Assembly: GCA_033782935.1 (NCBI GenBank)
Contig: JAWQEG010001323.1
Location: 126,501 to 190,500, forward strand
Reading direction: 5' to 3'
Length of the DNA: 64,000 nucleotides
Origin: Petrolisthes cinctipes
Lineage: Eukaryota; Arthropoda; Malacostraca; Decapoda; Porcellanidae
Part shown: piece by piece, positions 52,793 to 62,994 of the stretch
Numbering within the stretch: position 1 is the first letter of the stretch
How the letters are laid out: each line of letters begins with the position of its first letter
Made by a program: the position numbers and the translations under genes
The notes under the pieces: generated by a model
What the model was told of the DNA's origin: nothing
Seen by the model: the letters and a program-made list of their open reading frames with translations, nothing else
The model's database searches: none

Positions 52793-55700
52793 TCACAATT
52801 TGTGGAGGAAGCCAGCCTCCTCCACATAGGAGAGGGTGTTCCCTCCCACACTACAAGCCTCCTCCCTGAGCACCTGGGAGAGATTGTAACAACTGTCACC
52901 CACCTGGTACTCGGAGAGGTGTTTACGACGAAGGTCCCCAAGGCTGGGACACTCGACAAGAATATGCCACACTGTCAGAGGGACCAGACAATCATCACAG
53001 TAGGGAGGGGGTGCCCTCTCCATTAAAAAGCCATGAGTCAATATTGTGTAGCCATTCCTGAGACGGACAAGAGCCGTCTCCCACCGGCGGGACAGGCTGA
53101 TGTATCTCCAAATACCAAGGTGCTGACGGATGCCACGGAACTTGTTAGCCCCGATGTCATCCCATCTGTTCTGCCAGCAGGAACGAATGGCAGCATCTAT
53201 GTAGGGTCGAAGGTCCACTGCAGATACGAGATGACGCCTGGCAGGAGGCCGAGAACTGGAGGCTGCAGCTTTAGCCAGGGCGTCAGCCCACTCATTCTCA
53301 TTGACATGCACATGAGCCAGGACACAATTAAATGTGACTCTGCGGCCACGACGACCCAGGAGGACAAGCCACTCGAGAATGGCCAACACCAAGGGATGGG
53401 AAGAGTTAAAATTGATTTAGGCATGCACAACAGGAATCACAAAAATAGTAAAAGATGGCTGCAGGAGAGTAAAAATCGCTTGGAGGGCATAAAAAATGGC
53501 CGAGAGCTCGGCAATAAAAATTGACATGACAGAAGGGAGCCTGCTGCCATGACAAAAGTAAGGAAAAACGGCCCCAAAACCAACTCCAGCAGCAGACTTT
53601 GACCCTTCAGTGTACACAGGGAGGGACTCCCTGTGAGAGCAAGCATGTTTTAAAAAGAGAGAACGAGCCATGGAGGAAGAAGAGATTCCTTCTTGTCTGG
53701 AAAACAGGTGCAGGGGAAAACCTCTGGAAGAAGCCATGGAGCCACCCTGGGGACCCATACAGGACAAATCTGGACGTCATCAATGCCCATCTCCATAGCC
53801 TTCCTGATCCGGAAGCCAAAGGGCCATGGTGTGCGAGGATGTGAAAGGTAGTACTGAGACATGATATCAGATGACACCACCAAGCAGGGAAGGGAGTCAG
53901 GAAGTTGATGTAATCGATGCCAACAACGAACCATCAAGAACTGGCGATGGAGATCAAGAGGTGGCTCATCAGCATCCACCAGGAGACTGGGGATTGGGGA
54001 CGACCCGAAGGCTCCCGTCGCCAGACGTAACCCAGTATGATGAACAGGGTCTAAAACTCTGAGACGTGCATCCATGGCAGAGGAGTACACCTCACACCCA
54101 TAGTCGAGTTTTGACCTAATAAGAACATGGTATAGGCGGAGGAGGGTGGCCCGATCAGCTCCCCAGGATGTATGGCCCAGGACCCTCAACAGGTTAAGAG
54201 CCTGGAGGCAAGAGACCTTAAGTGAATGTAAGTGGGGAATCCAAGTCAAACGTTTGTCAAAAAAGAGACCCAAAAACGAGTCTCCTCAACACAACGTATC
54301 CGATGACCATACATGAATAAGTCCGGATAGGGGTGGATGCCTCGGTTGCAGCAGAAGTGTATAACAACTGTCTTTGCAGGAGAAACTCGAAACCCATGAG
54401 AACCAGCCCAACACGACACTCTGTCGAGGGCAAGCTGCATGCGCCTCTCCGCCACTGACATACGGGAAGCAGCAAACTAGACTGCCAGGTCGTCAATGTA
54501 CATTGAGTTGGCTATACCGTCCGGAAGGGATGAGGCAATGGCATTATTTGCTACTGCAAACAATGTGACACTGAGGACGCTTCCCTGGGGATACTCTCCT
54601 CCTGTGCAATGGATGCTGAGAGGGCTGAACTACACCCTAACAGAAAACCTGTGACCACTGAGAAACTCCTTAAAAAAGCGTGGATAGCGACCCCGCAGGC
54701 CATATGCATGAACTTGTTGCAGGATACCATATTGACATGTAGCGTTATAGGCCTTCTTTAAATCAAAGAATACACAGACAAGGTGTTGATGTCATGCAAA
54801 AGCTTCACATGCAGCAGCTTCCAACCTGACCAGAGCGTCAGTAGTGGAACGGTATTTACGAAAGCCAGACTGGGATAAAGACAAAAAAGACCCCGTTCGA
54901 GGAAGTATACCAGCCTGACATTCACCAGCTTCTCAAATAGTTTACAGAGACAGGAGGTTAAGGCAATTGGTTGGTAATTGAGGGCAACACTAGAGTCGTT
55001 CCCGGCTTGGTGAAAGGAAGGATGGTAGCAACCCTTCACCCGGAAGGGAAGACACCCTCCAGCCAGATTCTGTTATATAAAGCTAGAAGAAATGAGGTCG
55101 CCTCCTCACCCAAGTGTCCCAACATTGCATATGGGATGTTGTCTGGCCCAGGAGAAGCATCGCCGCAGAGAGAGAGAGAGAGCAGAGTGCAGGTCTCTCA
55201 GGGTGAATATATTTTTATAACTTTCATTCTCCTTCCCCGAGATATCCAGGACAGTGCGCTCCTTGGCTCTTAACTCATGCCTGATAGCCAGAGGTCGAGA
55301 GTCGCGGCTGGAGACTAACAAAAGCCTCCGCCTAGGTGTTGACCACTGTTAAAACATCCATGATCTTAATTCCATTGACCTTAAGAACAGGTGGAGAACT
55401 AGGAGAAAACTTCCCCGCCATCTTACAGACTCTCCTGAATACTGAGGTGAGTGGGGTTTTAGTATTTATTAAAGACACATAGGCCTTCCAAGATGCATGT
55501 CTTGCCTCTTTTAAAACTCGTCTAGCCCGAGCCTTTGCCTGGCGAAAGTCCTCTAAAAGAGTTGGGTCCCCATGATTCCGACGAAGGCAAGAGAAAGCTG
55601 CTCGCATCTCCTGCACAGCATTGGTGCAGACTGGTGACCACTAAGGGACAGGACGTTTGGGAAATGGCCAGAAGTTTTAGGTACTGAGTTAAGAGCAGCA

Positions 55701-56510
55701 GAGTAGTGCATATCAGTAAAATATGTTACAGCGTCGTCAGAGCTACCAAAATCTGCTACAGAAGAGACCGAAGAAGTTAGCTCTCTAAATAACTGCCAGT
55801 CAGCCATCTCTAATTTCCACCTAGGAAGACGAGATTGTGGTTCGTACCTGTTATTTTCTAAAAGTATAGGGAAGTTTTCACTGCCATATAAATCGGGCAA
55901 CACACTCCAAGTAAAATCCAACAGAGCACTGGGTGAGCAAAGGGAAATGTCAATGGTGGTAAAAGTCCCAGTAGGGCAATTAAAATGTGTCACATCTCCC
56001 TTATTTAAAACCCCGAATCCCTCATCTTCATTAAAAGAAGCCAATAAAACACCCCTGGGGTTGACCGAACTGTCACCCCAAAGAGGATGACGATCATTAA
56101 AATCACCCAATAAAATATAGGGAGAGGGAAGGTCCCGTACAAGACGGTTGAGATCACCCTTCTCAACTGTAACACTGAGAGGAAGGTATAGACTGCACAC
56201 AGTGTAGGGGCAGTACATAAATACCTTAACTGCAACAGCCTGGAGCGGAGTGTCAAGCTCCAGGCCCGTGCATGGAACATCACGGCGAACTAGGATGACA
56301 GAGCCACCATGGTGACCCTGCCCTTCAAATGAATGGGAATAAAATGTAGAGTATGCTGGAGGACTGGCAGGAATGTAGTCCCCAAGCATTGTCTATTGGA
56401 GAGAAACACTTGCAGGAGAGAAGCAAGAGAGAAGAATGCGTAGTTCCTCCCAAGAATCACGCAACCCACAGCAATTCCACTGAAGGACCTTGAACAATGT
56501 TACTATAGTA
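52793..56510 (-). pseudogene. ORF2 remnant of the third I-like family
   Basis: Order on the minus strand: endonuclease from about 56505 (VLQWNCCGL, a stop at the usual LQE position, LLGDFNDRHPLWGD, then SENFPI where active enzymes have SDHFPI, so catalytic Asp and His are lost); RT (YQPIALTSCLCKLFEK, YPQGSVLS, MYIDDLAV near 54500); thumb (GHTSWGADRATLLRLY); RNase H (YTEGSKSAAGVG with Asp changed to Glu, AELSAIFYAL, NENEWADALAKA) and a terminal zinc-like CDDCLVPLTVWHILVECPS. Frames change at least six times. Confidence 0.82.
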
Positions 56511-56602
56511 CGGAATTTTGGGAAGCCTCACGGAGGTACTTCGCACTACCATCTTGACCTGAGGGTTTACTCAAACGATAACTTTTGTTTAATCCTGGGC
56601 CA

Positions 56603-57921
56603 CTAGAAAAAAGAGCGAACCCGAGGAGTAGTACTTGGGGCAGTAATTGGGACCCACAGACGAGTCACTGAAGCATCTGACATGTTAGAAAAAGGTGAAG
56701 GTATATGAGCAGGGATATTCTTTATAACAATTACATTGGTATTGTCCTGTACAGTAGTGGTATCACTGACACAGGCAGATACATCAACATCCATAATACA
56801 GTTGGAAGAATCACTCCGCTGATCAAGCGGAAGAGAAACTGAATCTTTTGAAGTCACAACATCTGAGGTATCCACATTCACTTCATGCCCCTCCATTGTT
56901 TCCAAAGGAAGCTTGCAAAGGTGAACATCTGTTGAATCAAGAGATTCATCAGAGCCACGAGAACGCTTCTGGTGAAATTGAGAGGAAACTATGGATGAGT
57001 CTACAGAGATGGTTGCTTTGCAAAGAGGAACGTCCATGGAGTCAAGTGTGTCAGAGGAACCACGAAGGCATCTCTGTGGCAGTTTAGGTGACTTAAGTTT
57101 CCTTTTTGGAGTGCGTGTGGCAGCGTGAATCTCTACCACATGGACACCTTTAGCTAAAGTCTGCGAACTGTCATCAGTTGAAGGGTCACTAGAATGTGTG
57201 TCTGATACAGTTTCCAAGACAGGGAAACTATTATGTAATGAAACCATAGAAATCAACCGCTTCTTGAGAGAGTTGAGAGGGTGCTGCAACCGATTTAGGA
57301 CGAAGGGAGGAGGCGTATGTCTTTACACTACCATCCTTCTGTCGCCTCAAGTTGAGTTGCCGTCTGGCACTAGCAATGAATTGGGTCTTACCCAAGTGGA
57401 GGATCGAGAGCAGAACAATTACCACACCGGGAACGGTTGTTGCAGGTCCTCCTCCCATGACCAAACTCATAACAATAGAAACACTGTAAAGGACACTCAA
57501 CAAAAGGCTTCACCTCAAAAGAGTTGGGGTTAATGTTAATGCAATTTGGGATATTCGAGCCATAGAAAGTGAGGATGATCATATTTTAACTGCTTTTTAT
57601 CTTTGTTACTCGTTGGACACTATCTGGGCACAGCCAGAATTCATACAGGTCCTCATTATATATACGCCCCTTGCTATAATTAAATGTTCGATGTGGTTTG
57701 ATGGATTCAAACATGCCATCAGAAGGACAGGGGAGAATGAGGAGCATTATGGCCTGTGTAAGATCTTTGGCTCCGATTAAAATACCCTTACCATATTTTT
57801 TTATGTGGCCCATCGGTAGTAATCCAATTTCTTTCTCCAGATACCGGGAAGCATGAATAAGCTTACCACGCCCCTCCCTGTAGTAAGCCGCAGAGTTACA
57901 TTTTGTTGGGCCCCGGCTCAT
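56603..57921 (-). pseudogene. ORF1 remnant of the third I-like family
   Basis: Three frames together cover a gag-like protein: 57921-57586 (N-terminal segment, RYLEKEIGLLPMGHIKKYG), 57582-57388 with knuckle CFYCYEFGHGRRTC and the start of a second (CGNC), and 57289-56603, a Ser/Asp-rich tail (KRSRGSDESLDSTD repeated with variation). A stop at 57586 and a frameshift near 57390 break it. Confidence 0.7.
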
Positions 57922-58690
57922 GTGGGTGTCGATGGGAATGAGCGGGCTGATGCCCTAGCTGAGGTCTCCAGTTCTCGGCCTCCTGCCAGACGTCATCCCG
58001 TTCCTGCAGTGGACCTTAGACCCTACATAGATGCTGCCGTTCGTTCTCGCTGGCAGGACAGATGGGATGCTAACAAGCTTCGCAGCATCCGCCAGTGCCT
58101 GGGTTTGTGGAGCTACAGCGGCCTGTCCCGCCGGTAGGAGATGGCTCTTGTCCGTCTCCGCATTGGCCACACACTATGGACTCTTGGCTTTTAATGGAGA
58201 GGGCTTCCCCTCCCTACAGTGACGATTGTCTGGTCCCTCTGACAGTGTGGCATCTTCTTGCCGAGTGTCCCAGCCTTGGGGACCTTCATCGTAAGCACCT
58301 CTCCGAGTACTGGGTGGGTGACGGTTCTTACAGTCTCTTCCAGGTGCTAGGGAGGAGGCTTGTAGTGTGAAGGCTGGCCTCCTCCACAAATTGCGAATTT
58401 TATTATATTTACGGCTTTTTGGTTAGTTCAATATTTTTAAATTTTTATCTTTCATATATTTTACTTGAGTTAATCAGGTTCTTTTAGTATAAATGTGCCT
58501 TTTAGTTTGTATGTTCTTTTAATCATGCTGCTTATCCCTTTCGAGGTGGTGAAGCCTGTTTGGTGTGTGTACATATTTTAGTAATGATGTAGATGACCAT
58601 TTTATGTTGGGCGGTATATGACCCTAGTTGTTGCGCCGCCAGATGCCTATTGGCATTTATAAATCGATCAAATCCATCACATCATCGCTG
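57882..58690 (+). mobile_element. 5'-truncated third-family I-like fragment, plus strand
   Basis: It begins within RNase H (RRVTFCWAPAHVGVDGNERADALAE), runs through the C-terminal zinc-like region (CDDCLVPLTVWHLLAECPS) and about 300 bp of 3' UTR. A TAG at 58135-58137 replaces the Trp codon after LSRR, and later frames are shifted. It lies head-to-head with the minus-strand copy of the same family, junction near 57882-57921. The 3' end is approximate. Confidence 0.78.
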
Positions 58691-59133
58691 TAGGCTATAT
58701 GACTTAATATATGTTATTCTAGATAAGCTTACAATCTTAACACTCTCATATTCTAATTGAAGATATCAATACAAACTTTATTGTATTATACAGTACATAT
58801 AATAAATTACGGTATAATTTACAAAATTACATGGCTATGATAACTACTTTTCACACATTTATTACATATCCCATTTGACCCAGCTATATTACTGCATAAC
58901 TTTATTTTTCTTGTCATTTTCTTATTCATATGTCTACAAGATTTTCATTTCTTCTTCTCTATGTCAATATTATTTTTTTGGGATTTTTCATGCTGAAGTA
59001 CAGAATATTTTACAGAGCACTACATCTTTGAGTAAATCAATTCCCATACGTTCTATTGCAGAAGCAAGTGAGCTAAAGCAATGTTTCCTTTCACCAAGGC
59101 CTTCACCATGAACTGCTTTAAACATCTATCTCA
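58691..59133. other. Unassigned AT-rich segment
   Basis: No domain or repeat recognised between the I-like fragment and the Penelope-like element. One 78-codon ORF has no features to support it. Confidence 0.45.
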
Positions 59134-59180
59134 TTTCAACCAACTGAGAAAAAAATGTATCTGATGGGAGATATTGGAGA

Positions 59181-59230
59181 GGTAATTCACAATAACGTGA
59201 AGAGCAGCATGCTAAGAAAATCCCACTTTT
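59181..59230 (-). repeat. Terminal repeat (pLTR part), 3' copy
   Basis: ggtaattcacaataacgtga and the following gcagcatgctaagaaaatcccactt match 61774-61825 with a few differences and the same orientation. Penelope-like elements carry such pseudo-LTRs. Confidence 0.65.
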
Positions 59231-59254
59231 TATAGACAAAAAGTATTTAATATG

Positions 59255-59286
59255 GACGTTTCGGAGGCAACTACCTCCCTCTTCAG
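59255..59286 (-). ncRNA. Hammerhead-ribozyme-like motif in the Penelope-like terminus
   Basis: Minus strand reads CTGAAGA, then a GGAGG-loop-CCTCC hairpin, then GAAAC and GTC. This follows the hammerhead core (CUGANGA, stem II, GAAA, NUH) with a stem III of only two pairs, the compact form known from Penelope-like elements that may act as a dimer. Stem II needs one unpaired G beside the core, so activity is uncertain. Confidence 0.6.
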
Positions 59287-59499
59287 CAGTACAGAGTTGA
59301 ATGAAACATGAAAGGAAAATAAGTAGCTGACAGGGGTAGGGAGGGACAAGGTGTGTTCTGATGACAGACAGACCACACCTCACCTCACCTCACCCAGCGG
59401 ACCTGACCTGGCCATTCTTCAGGGACCCGACCCCACATCTGGGAGGGATTTAACCACTAGTGCTCTCATTAAAGGATCTAGTTTGAACATACCTTCATT

Positions 59500-59880
59500 T
59501 CAATTAAGGTTTTTATAGTGCTGTATACATACTGATTCTAATATTCTACATTTCTTGAAATTGTTGCACTTAATTATCATTTTACCAGAAATCCAATCAA
59601 TACAGTGGTTGTTATCATATGCATGGACAAAGTTAGCATTCTTTGTGTTACAATTCGTCATATCTCGTTTATGTTCTTTCATTCTAACATCTAAAGATCT
59701 CCCAGTTTCACCTATATAAACTAAGTCACAGTCCTTGCAAGGAATTTTGTATACTCCTGCTTGGGGCTGAACAGTGCCATTATTTCTTACAAGAGTAGTT
59801 TTGATACTAGAAGTATATTTGAAGGCTATGTTTACATCAAGTTCTCTGCTAACTGACTGAATTTTTTCCAGACTTTTTTA
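59500..59880 (-). pseudogene. GIY-YIG endonuclease domain of the Penelope-like element
   Basis: Minus-strand frame reads GVYKIPCKDCDLVYIGETGR then SLDVRMKEHKRD, the GVYKI and VYIG boxes with Arg following, plus the CKDC cysteine pair typical of Penelope-type enzymes, then HAYDNNHCIDW and a stop at 59500. It nicks the target for reverse transcription. It is separated from the RT by a frameshift in an A-run near 59875-59882. Confidence 0.82.
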
Positions 59881-61340
59881 CATAAAGAAGACATAAATAA
59901 GGTTTCTTTTCTGACTGACATTTAGGAACATAGAAGGTTTTCCTAGCCTTATAATAAGCTTTTCTGATAAAACAATCAGGATATTTCAAGTTACGGAATA
60001 TAATCCAAATTTTGTTGTTTTCTACCTCTATATTTTGGGGGCTACAAATTCTTAATGCTCTGATAAACAAGGTTGATATGACAGACATTTTGATAGAATC
60101 ATTATGATAAGAGAAAAAATGAATGTACATATCACAATGAGTGGGTTTCCTATAGACAGTGAAAGTAGGGAAGTCATAATTTTAGTAACCAAAACATCAA
60201 GGAAGGGTAGGGACCCATCAATTTCCCATTCAATTTTGAAATTGATAGATGGAACCAAGTCATTTAATTTGCAAAAGATATCTTCAAAATTATTGAGACT
60301 GTTGGGCCAAAAGGAGAAAATGTCATCTACATACCTATGCCATATTAGATTTGGGGGTGCAATGTTGGATAATAACTCAGTTTCCAAAAATTCCATATAC
60401 AAATTACTAAGGATGGGGGATAACGGCGACCCCATAGCATTGTCAAAACGCTGAATGAAGAATTTATCATTAAAAGAAAAAGCATTGGATGAAACACAAA
60501 GTTCATTTAATTCAAGGAAGGAAGATATTGGCATACCCAAATCTAAATCATAGTCTGGCATTTTCCTACTAAGAAAATCTAAAACATCGTTAAGTGGCAC
60601 TTTAGTGAAGAGTGAATCTATATCAAAACTTACCATTTTTCTATTAGTTAGGTTTAGAGACTTAATTTTATCAATATAATGTGAGGAATTTTTAATGTGT
60701 GAACTTGAGATGCATCCCACTAATGGTGATAATTTATTAACTAAGAATTTTGATAATTTGTAGCTAAATGATCCACAGTACGAAACAATGGGGCGAAGAG
60801 GAACACTATTCTTATGTGTTTTGGGTAGACCATATATGTGTGGAAGTTTAGGGTTGACTTGCATGAACCATTTGGCATCGATGTTGGGCACATTATTGAG
60901 TAGTTCTTTCACAGTACGGTTGAATTGGGTGGACAGACGCTTTAAGGGAGAAGATCTCAACTTTTCATATGTGGTGACGTCATTTAATAGATTTAACATC
61001 TTTTCTTCGTAGTTAACTTTACCAAGTATCACAACTGAGTTGCTCTTGTCAGTTATGAAAATGGAGTTGTTTTTTCTTAAATTCTCCAAGGCCAAACGAA
61101 ACCGCCTAGGAATGGAATCATAGGAGTTAAAATGATACAAAAAGCCATTGATTATAAAACCATTAAGGCACGGGAAATATGCCTTCCATTAAATACAGAC
61201 GCAACAAAATATAGGGCAATATCTCTACCAGGTTTTAGAGCAAAAGAAAAACCCAGTTGCAACACTTGATTTTCAATTTCCGATAGCACATAGGACGACA
61301 AATTCACCACTGAGCCCATACCACCACAGTTGCTCCACTC
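59849..61340 (-). pseudogene. Penelope-type reverse transcriptase (frameshifted)
   Basis: Main frame 61140-60052 holds KLPHIYGLPKTHK, PLRPIVSYCGS, MVSFDIDSLFTKVP, FDNAMGSPLSPILSNLYME, RYVDDIFSFW and LPFLDVLVTK, the Penelope RT blocks with catalytic Asp pair in YVDD. A frameshift near 60180 moves the end (RKPTHCDMYIHFFSYH, IKMSVISTLFIRAL) to the 60130-59849 frame. Upstream of 61140 the segment NLSSYVLSEIENQVLQ and FSFALKPGRD belongs to the RT start in another frame. Confidence 0.87.
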
Positions 61341-61767
61341 ACTGGCACAATTCGCTGATGACTCTGTTGTGTTTAATCCTGGTCTTGTTCACTTCATGGT
61401 TACACTTGTTACTGGCTGTCTGAAGTACGGATTCCAACAAATCATCATGAAGGTGTCCTTTGAGAAGTCGTAGGTAACGTCGAAGAAGCCAATACGACTC
61501 ATCAACTTCTCGTTTTATGCAGGCAATACGCTCAAGTAGAGTGGCACGGACAAAATCAGGAAACGGAGTAGTCCTCCATCGAAATAACGGCAAGAAAGAC
61601 TTAGGGAAGACTTGTTCATGGAGGCAGTCCTGGAGGAATTTCAGTTGAAGCTTCTTTTTCTTGACTGCCGTTAAACACTTCTTGTAACGTCGGAAGCAAG
61701 AGGTCAGGAACGGGAAAGTCAGCAGGAAGAAGGAGAAGAGGTGGTGTCTGATCGTGGGATCCATAAT
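61339..61767 (-). pseudogene. N-terminal region of the Penelope-like protein
   Basis: ATG 61767 (MDPTIRHHLFSF) opens a frame to 61339. It has a basic helix (KKKKLQLKFLQDCLHEQVFPKSFLP) region of the type preceding Penelope RTs, then LLERIACIKREVDESYWLLRR and KCNHEVNKTRIKHN. A stop at 61339 precedes the RT. A start 15 bp further upstream would lie inside the hairpin. Confidence 0.65.
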
Positions 61768-61873
61768 GGAGTAGTAATTCACAATGACGTGAAGAGCAGC
61801 ATGCTAAGGAAAACCCACTGTTTTTCTTTGCATGCTGCTCTTCACGTCATTGTGAATTACCACTCCATTATGG
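61761..61873. repeat. Long hairpin at the 5' end of the Penelope-like element
   Basis: 44-bp arms (61761-61804 and 61830-61873) are inverted complements with one mismatch, loop 25 bp. The inner arm is also the 5' copy of the terminal repeat. The outer arm is an inverted piece of it. Inverted 5' fragments like this are common at Penelope-like insertions. The outer edge 61873 marks the junction with gypsy sequence. Confidence 0.8.
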
Positions 61874-62830
61874 ATAGACGGTGTGTCGAGGGTGGTAAAG
61901 GAGGTGTATGTGAGGTGTGGTGACTGAGTGGTGTGGTGTGTAGCGGGCTGAGAGCTGCTGGTTGTGGCTGTAGAGACGTGGCGTGCAAATGTGGAGATGA
62001 TGAGTGGGCTGGTTTCACCCGTTCCCAGGACATGACATAAGATTTGCCGTTGATCTGCAGCGTTACTGTCGCGTCCGTCCTGGAGAGTACGGGGTGGGGG
62101 CCGGTATAAATATGTTGGAATGGCGTACAGTGTGTGTCAGTCCGTAGCAGGAGTGTCAGGGCGGTGCTAAGGCCAGGTGGTAGACTGGTTGGTAGGTGGG
62201 CCTCGTGTGTTGGTGCGTAGGCGATAGCGAGTTTGAGAGCAGGCAAGGAAAGGCAGGACATGTCGACCTCGGGAGATACGAGCTGGCCCGGGAGCCTAAG
62301 GTCCTCTCCGAAGACAAGCTCTGCCGGGGAGTGGTTGAGGTCCTCCTTCAAGGTGGTACAGATGGTGAGGAGAATGAGAGAGAGAGCGTCTGTCCACTGG
62401 TCTGGCTGGAGTGCTCGAAAGGCGTCCTTCAGCTGGCGATGAAATCTTTCGACCATCTCATTTCTTGCTGGGTGATACGCGGTAGTGTGTTGTCGGCGTG
62501 TCCCAAGTATGGCCAACATGTCATGCCACGCCCTAGACTCAAATTGTGTGCCTTGGTCAGTGACGATGACTGCTGGAGGGCCAAAGTTTGCCATCCAGTT
62601 GCTGAGAAAATGTCAGGCGGTCCCCTCTGTGATGATGTCCACTATCAAGATGGCCGTCATTCTGTCCACACAAGTTAGCAGGTAACAGCATCCTCGGGAT
62701 GAAGGGAGCGCGCTGACGATATCCACGTGTACCGTGTGGAATCTACTGGTAGGGACAGTGAATTCGTGTAGTGGTAGGCAGGTATGTCAGCCTACCTTCG
62801 CACGCTGACAAGGCAGGCATGCCATAACCC
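61874..62830 (-). pseudogene. Integrase of gypsy copy B
   Basis: Core block VTDQGTQFES and TTAYHPARNEMVERFHRQLK, C-terminal block IYTGPHPVLSRTDATVTL and GKSYVMSWERVKPA, then a Pro/His/Ser-rich tail. The 62594-61874 part is a single frame. Upstream, a zinc-binding segment (VFNHYHSINHQGIIGALR, CLACQRAK) is seen in other frames up to about 62940. One TGA near 62612 interrupts the core. Used for integration when intact. Confidence 0.78.
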
Positions 62831-62994
62831 ACTCCTTCACCTGCTTCCTCATGCCTGTTCTCCGGCTGATGAGGCGGAGTGCACCAATGATTCCCTAGTG
62901 GTTGATTGAGTGGTAGTGGTTGAACACCATCTTCCTGAAGTGCTCGGAGATGTACGGGCGTGGTGTGCCGCATGACGTGTCGCCTGGTGGAGGA

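Larger units (their letters stand above)
52587..57921 (-). mobile_element. Decayed I-like non-LTR retrotransposon (third family), minus strand
   Basis: Runs from an ORF1 start near 57921 to a 3' UTR ending next to the gypsy primer-binding site. It has a knuckle-containing ORF1, endonuclease, RT and RNase H, all recognisable but with many frameshifts and stops. Its 3' UTR shares catgctgct-tccctttcg and tgtacatatttta with the plus-strand fragment at 57882-58690, so both belong to one family. Confidence 0.8.
59134..61830 (-). mobile_element. Penelope-like element (GIY-YIG class), decayed
   Basis: Minus-strand order: 5' hairpin, N-terminal region, Penelope-type RT, GIY-YIG endonuclease, 3' sequence with a hammerhead-like motif and a repeat of the 5' leader. 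The combination of Penelope RT, GIY-YIG and ribozyme-bearing terminal repeats is diagnostic of this class. The element sits against the cut gypsy copy at 61874, so it probably inserted there. The far end near 59134 is approximate. Confidence 0.85.

Noticed and set aside
57853..58390. Twin-priming inversion of a single I-like insertion
   Set aside because: The RNase H and 3' UTR segments occur on both strands, which twin priming does not produce.
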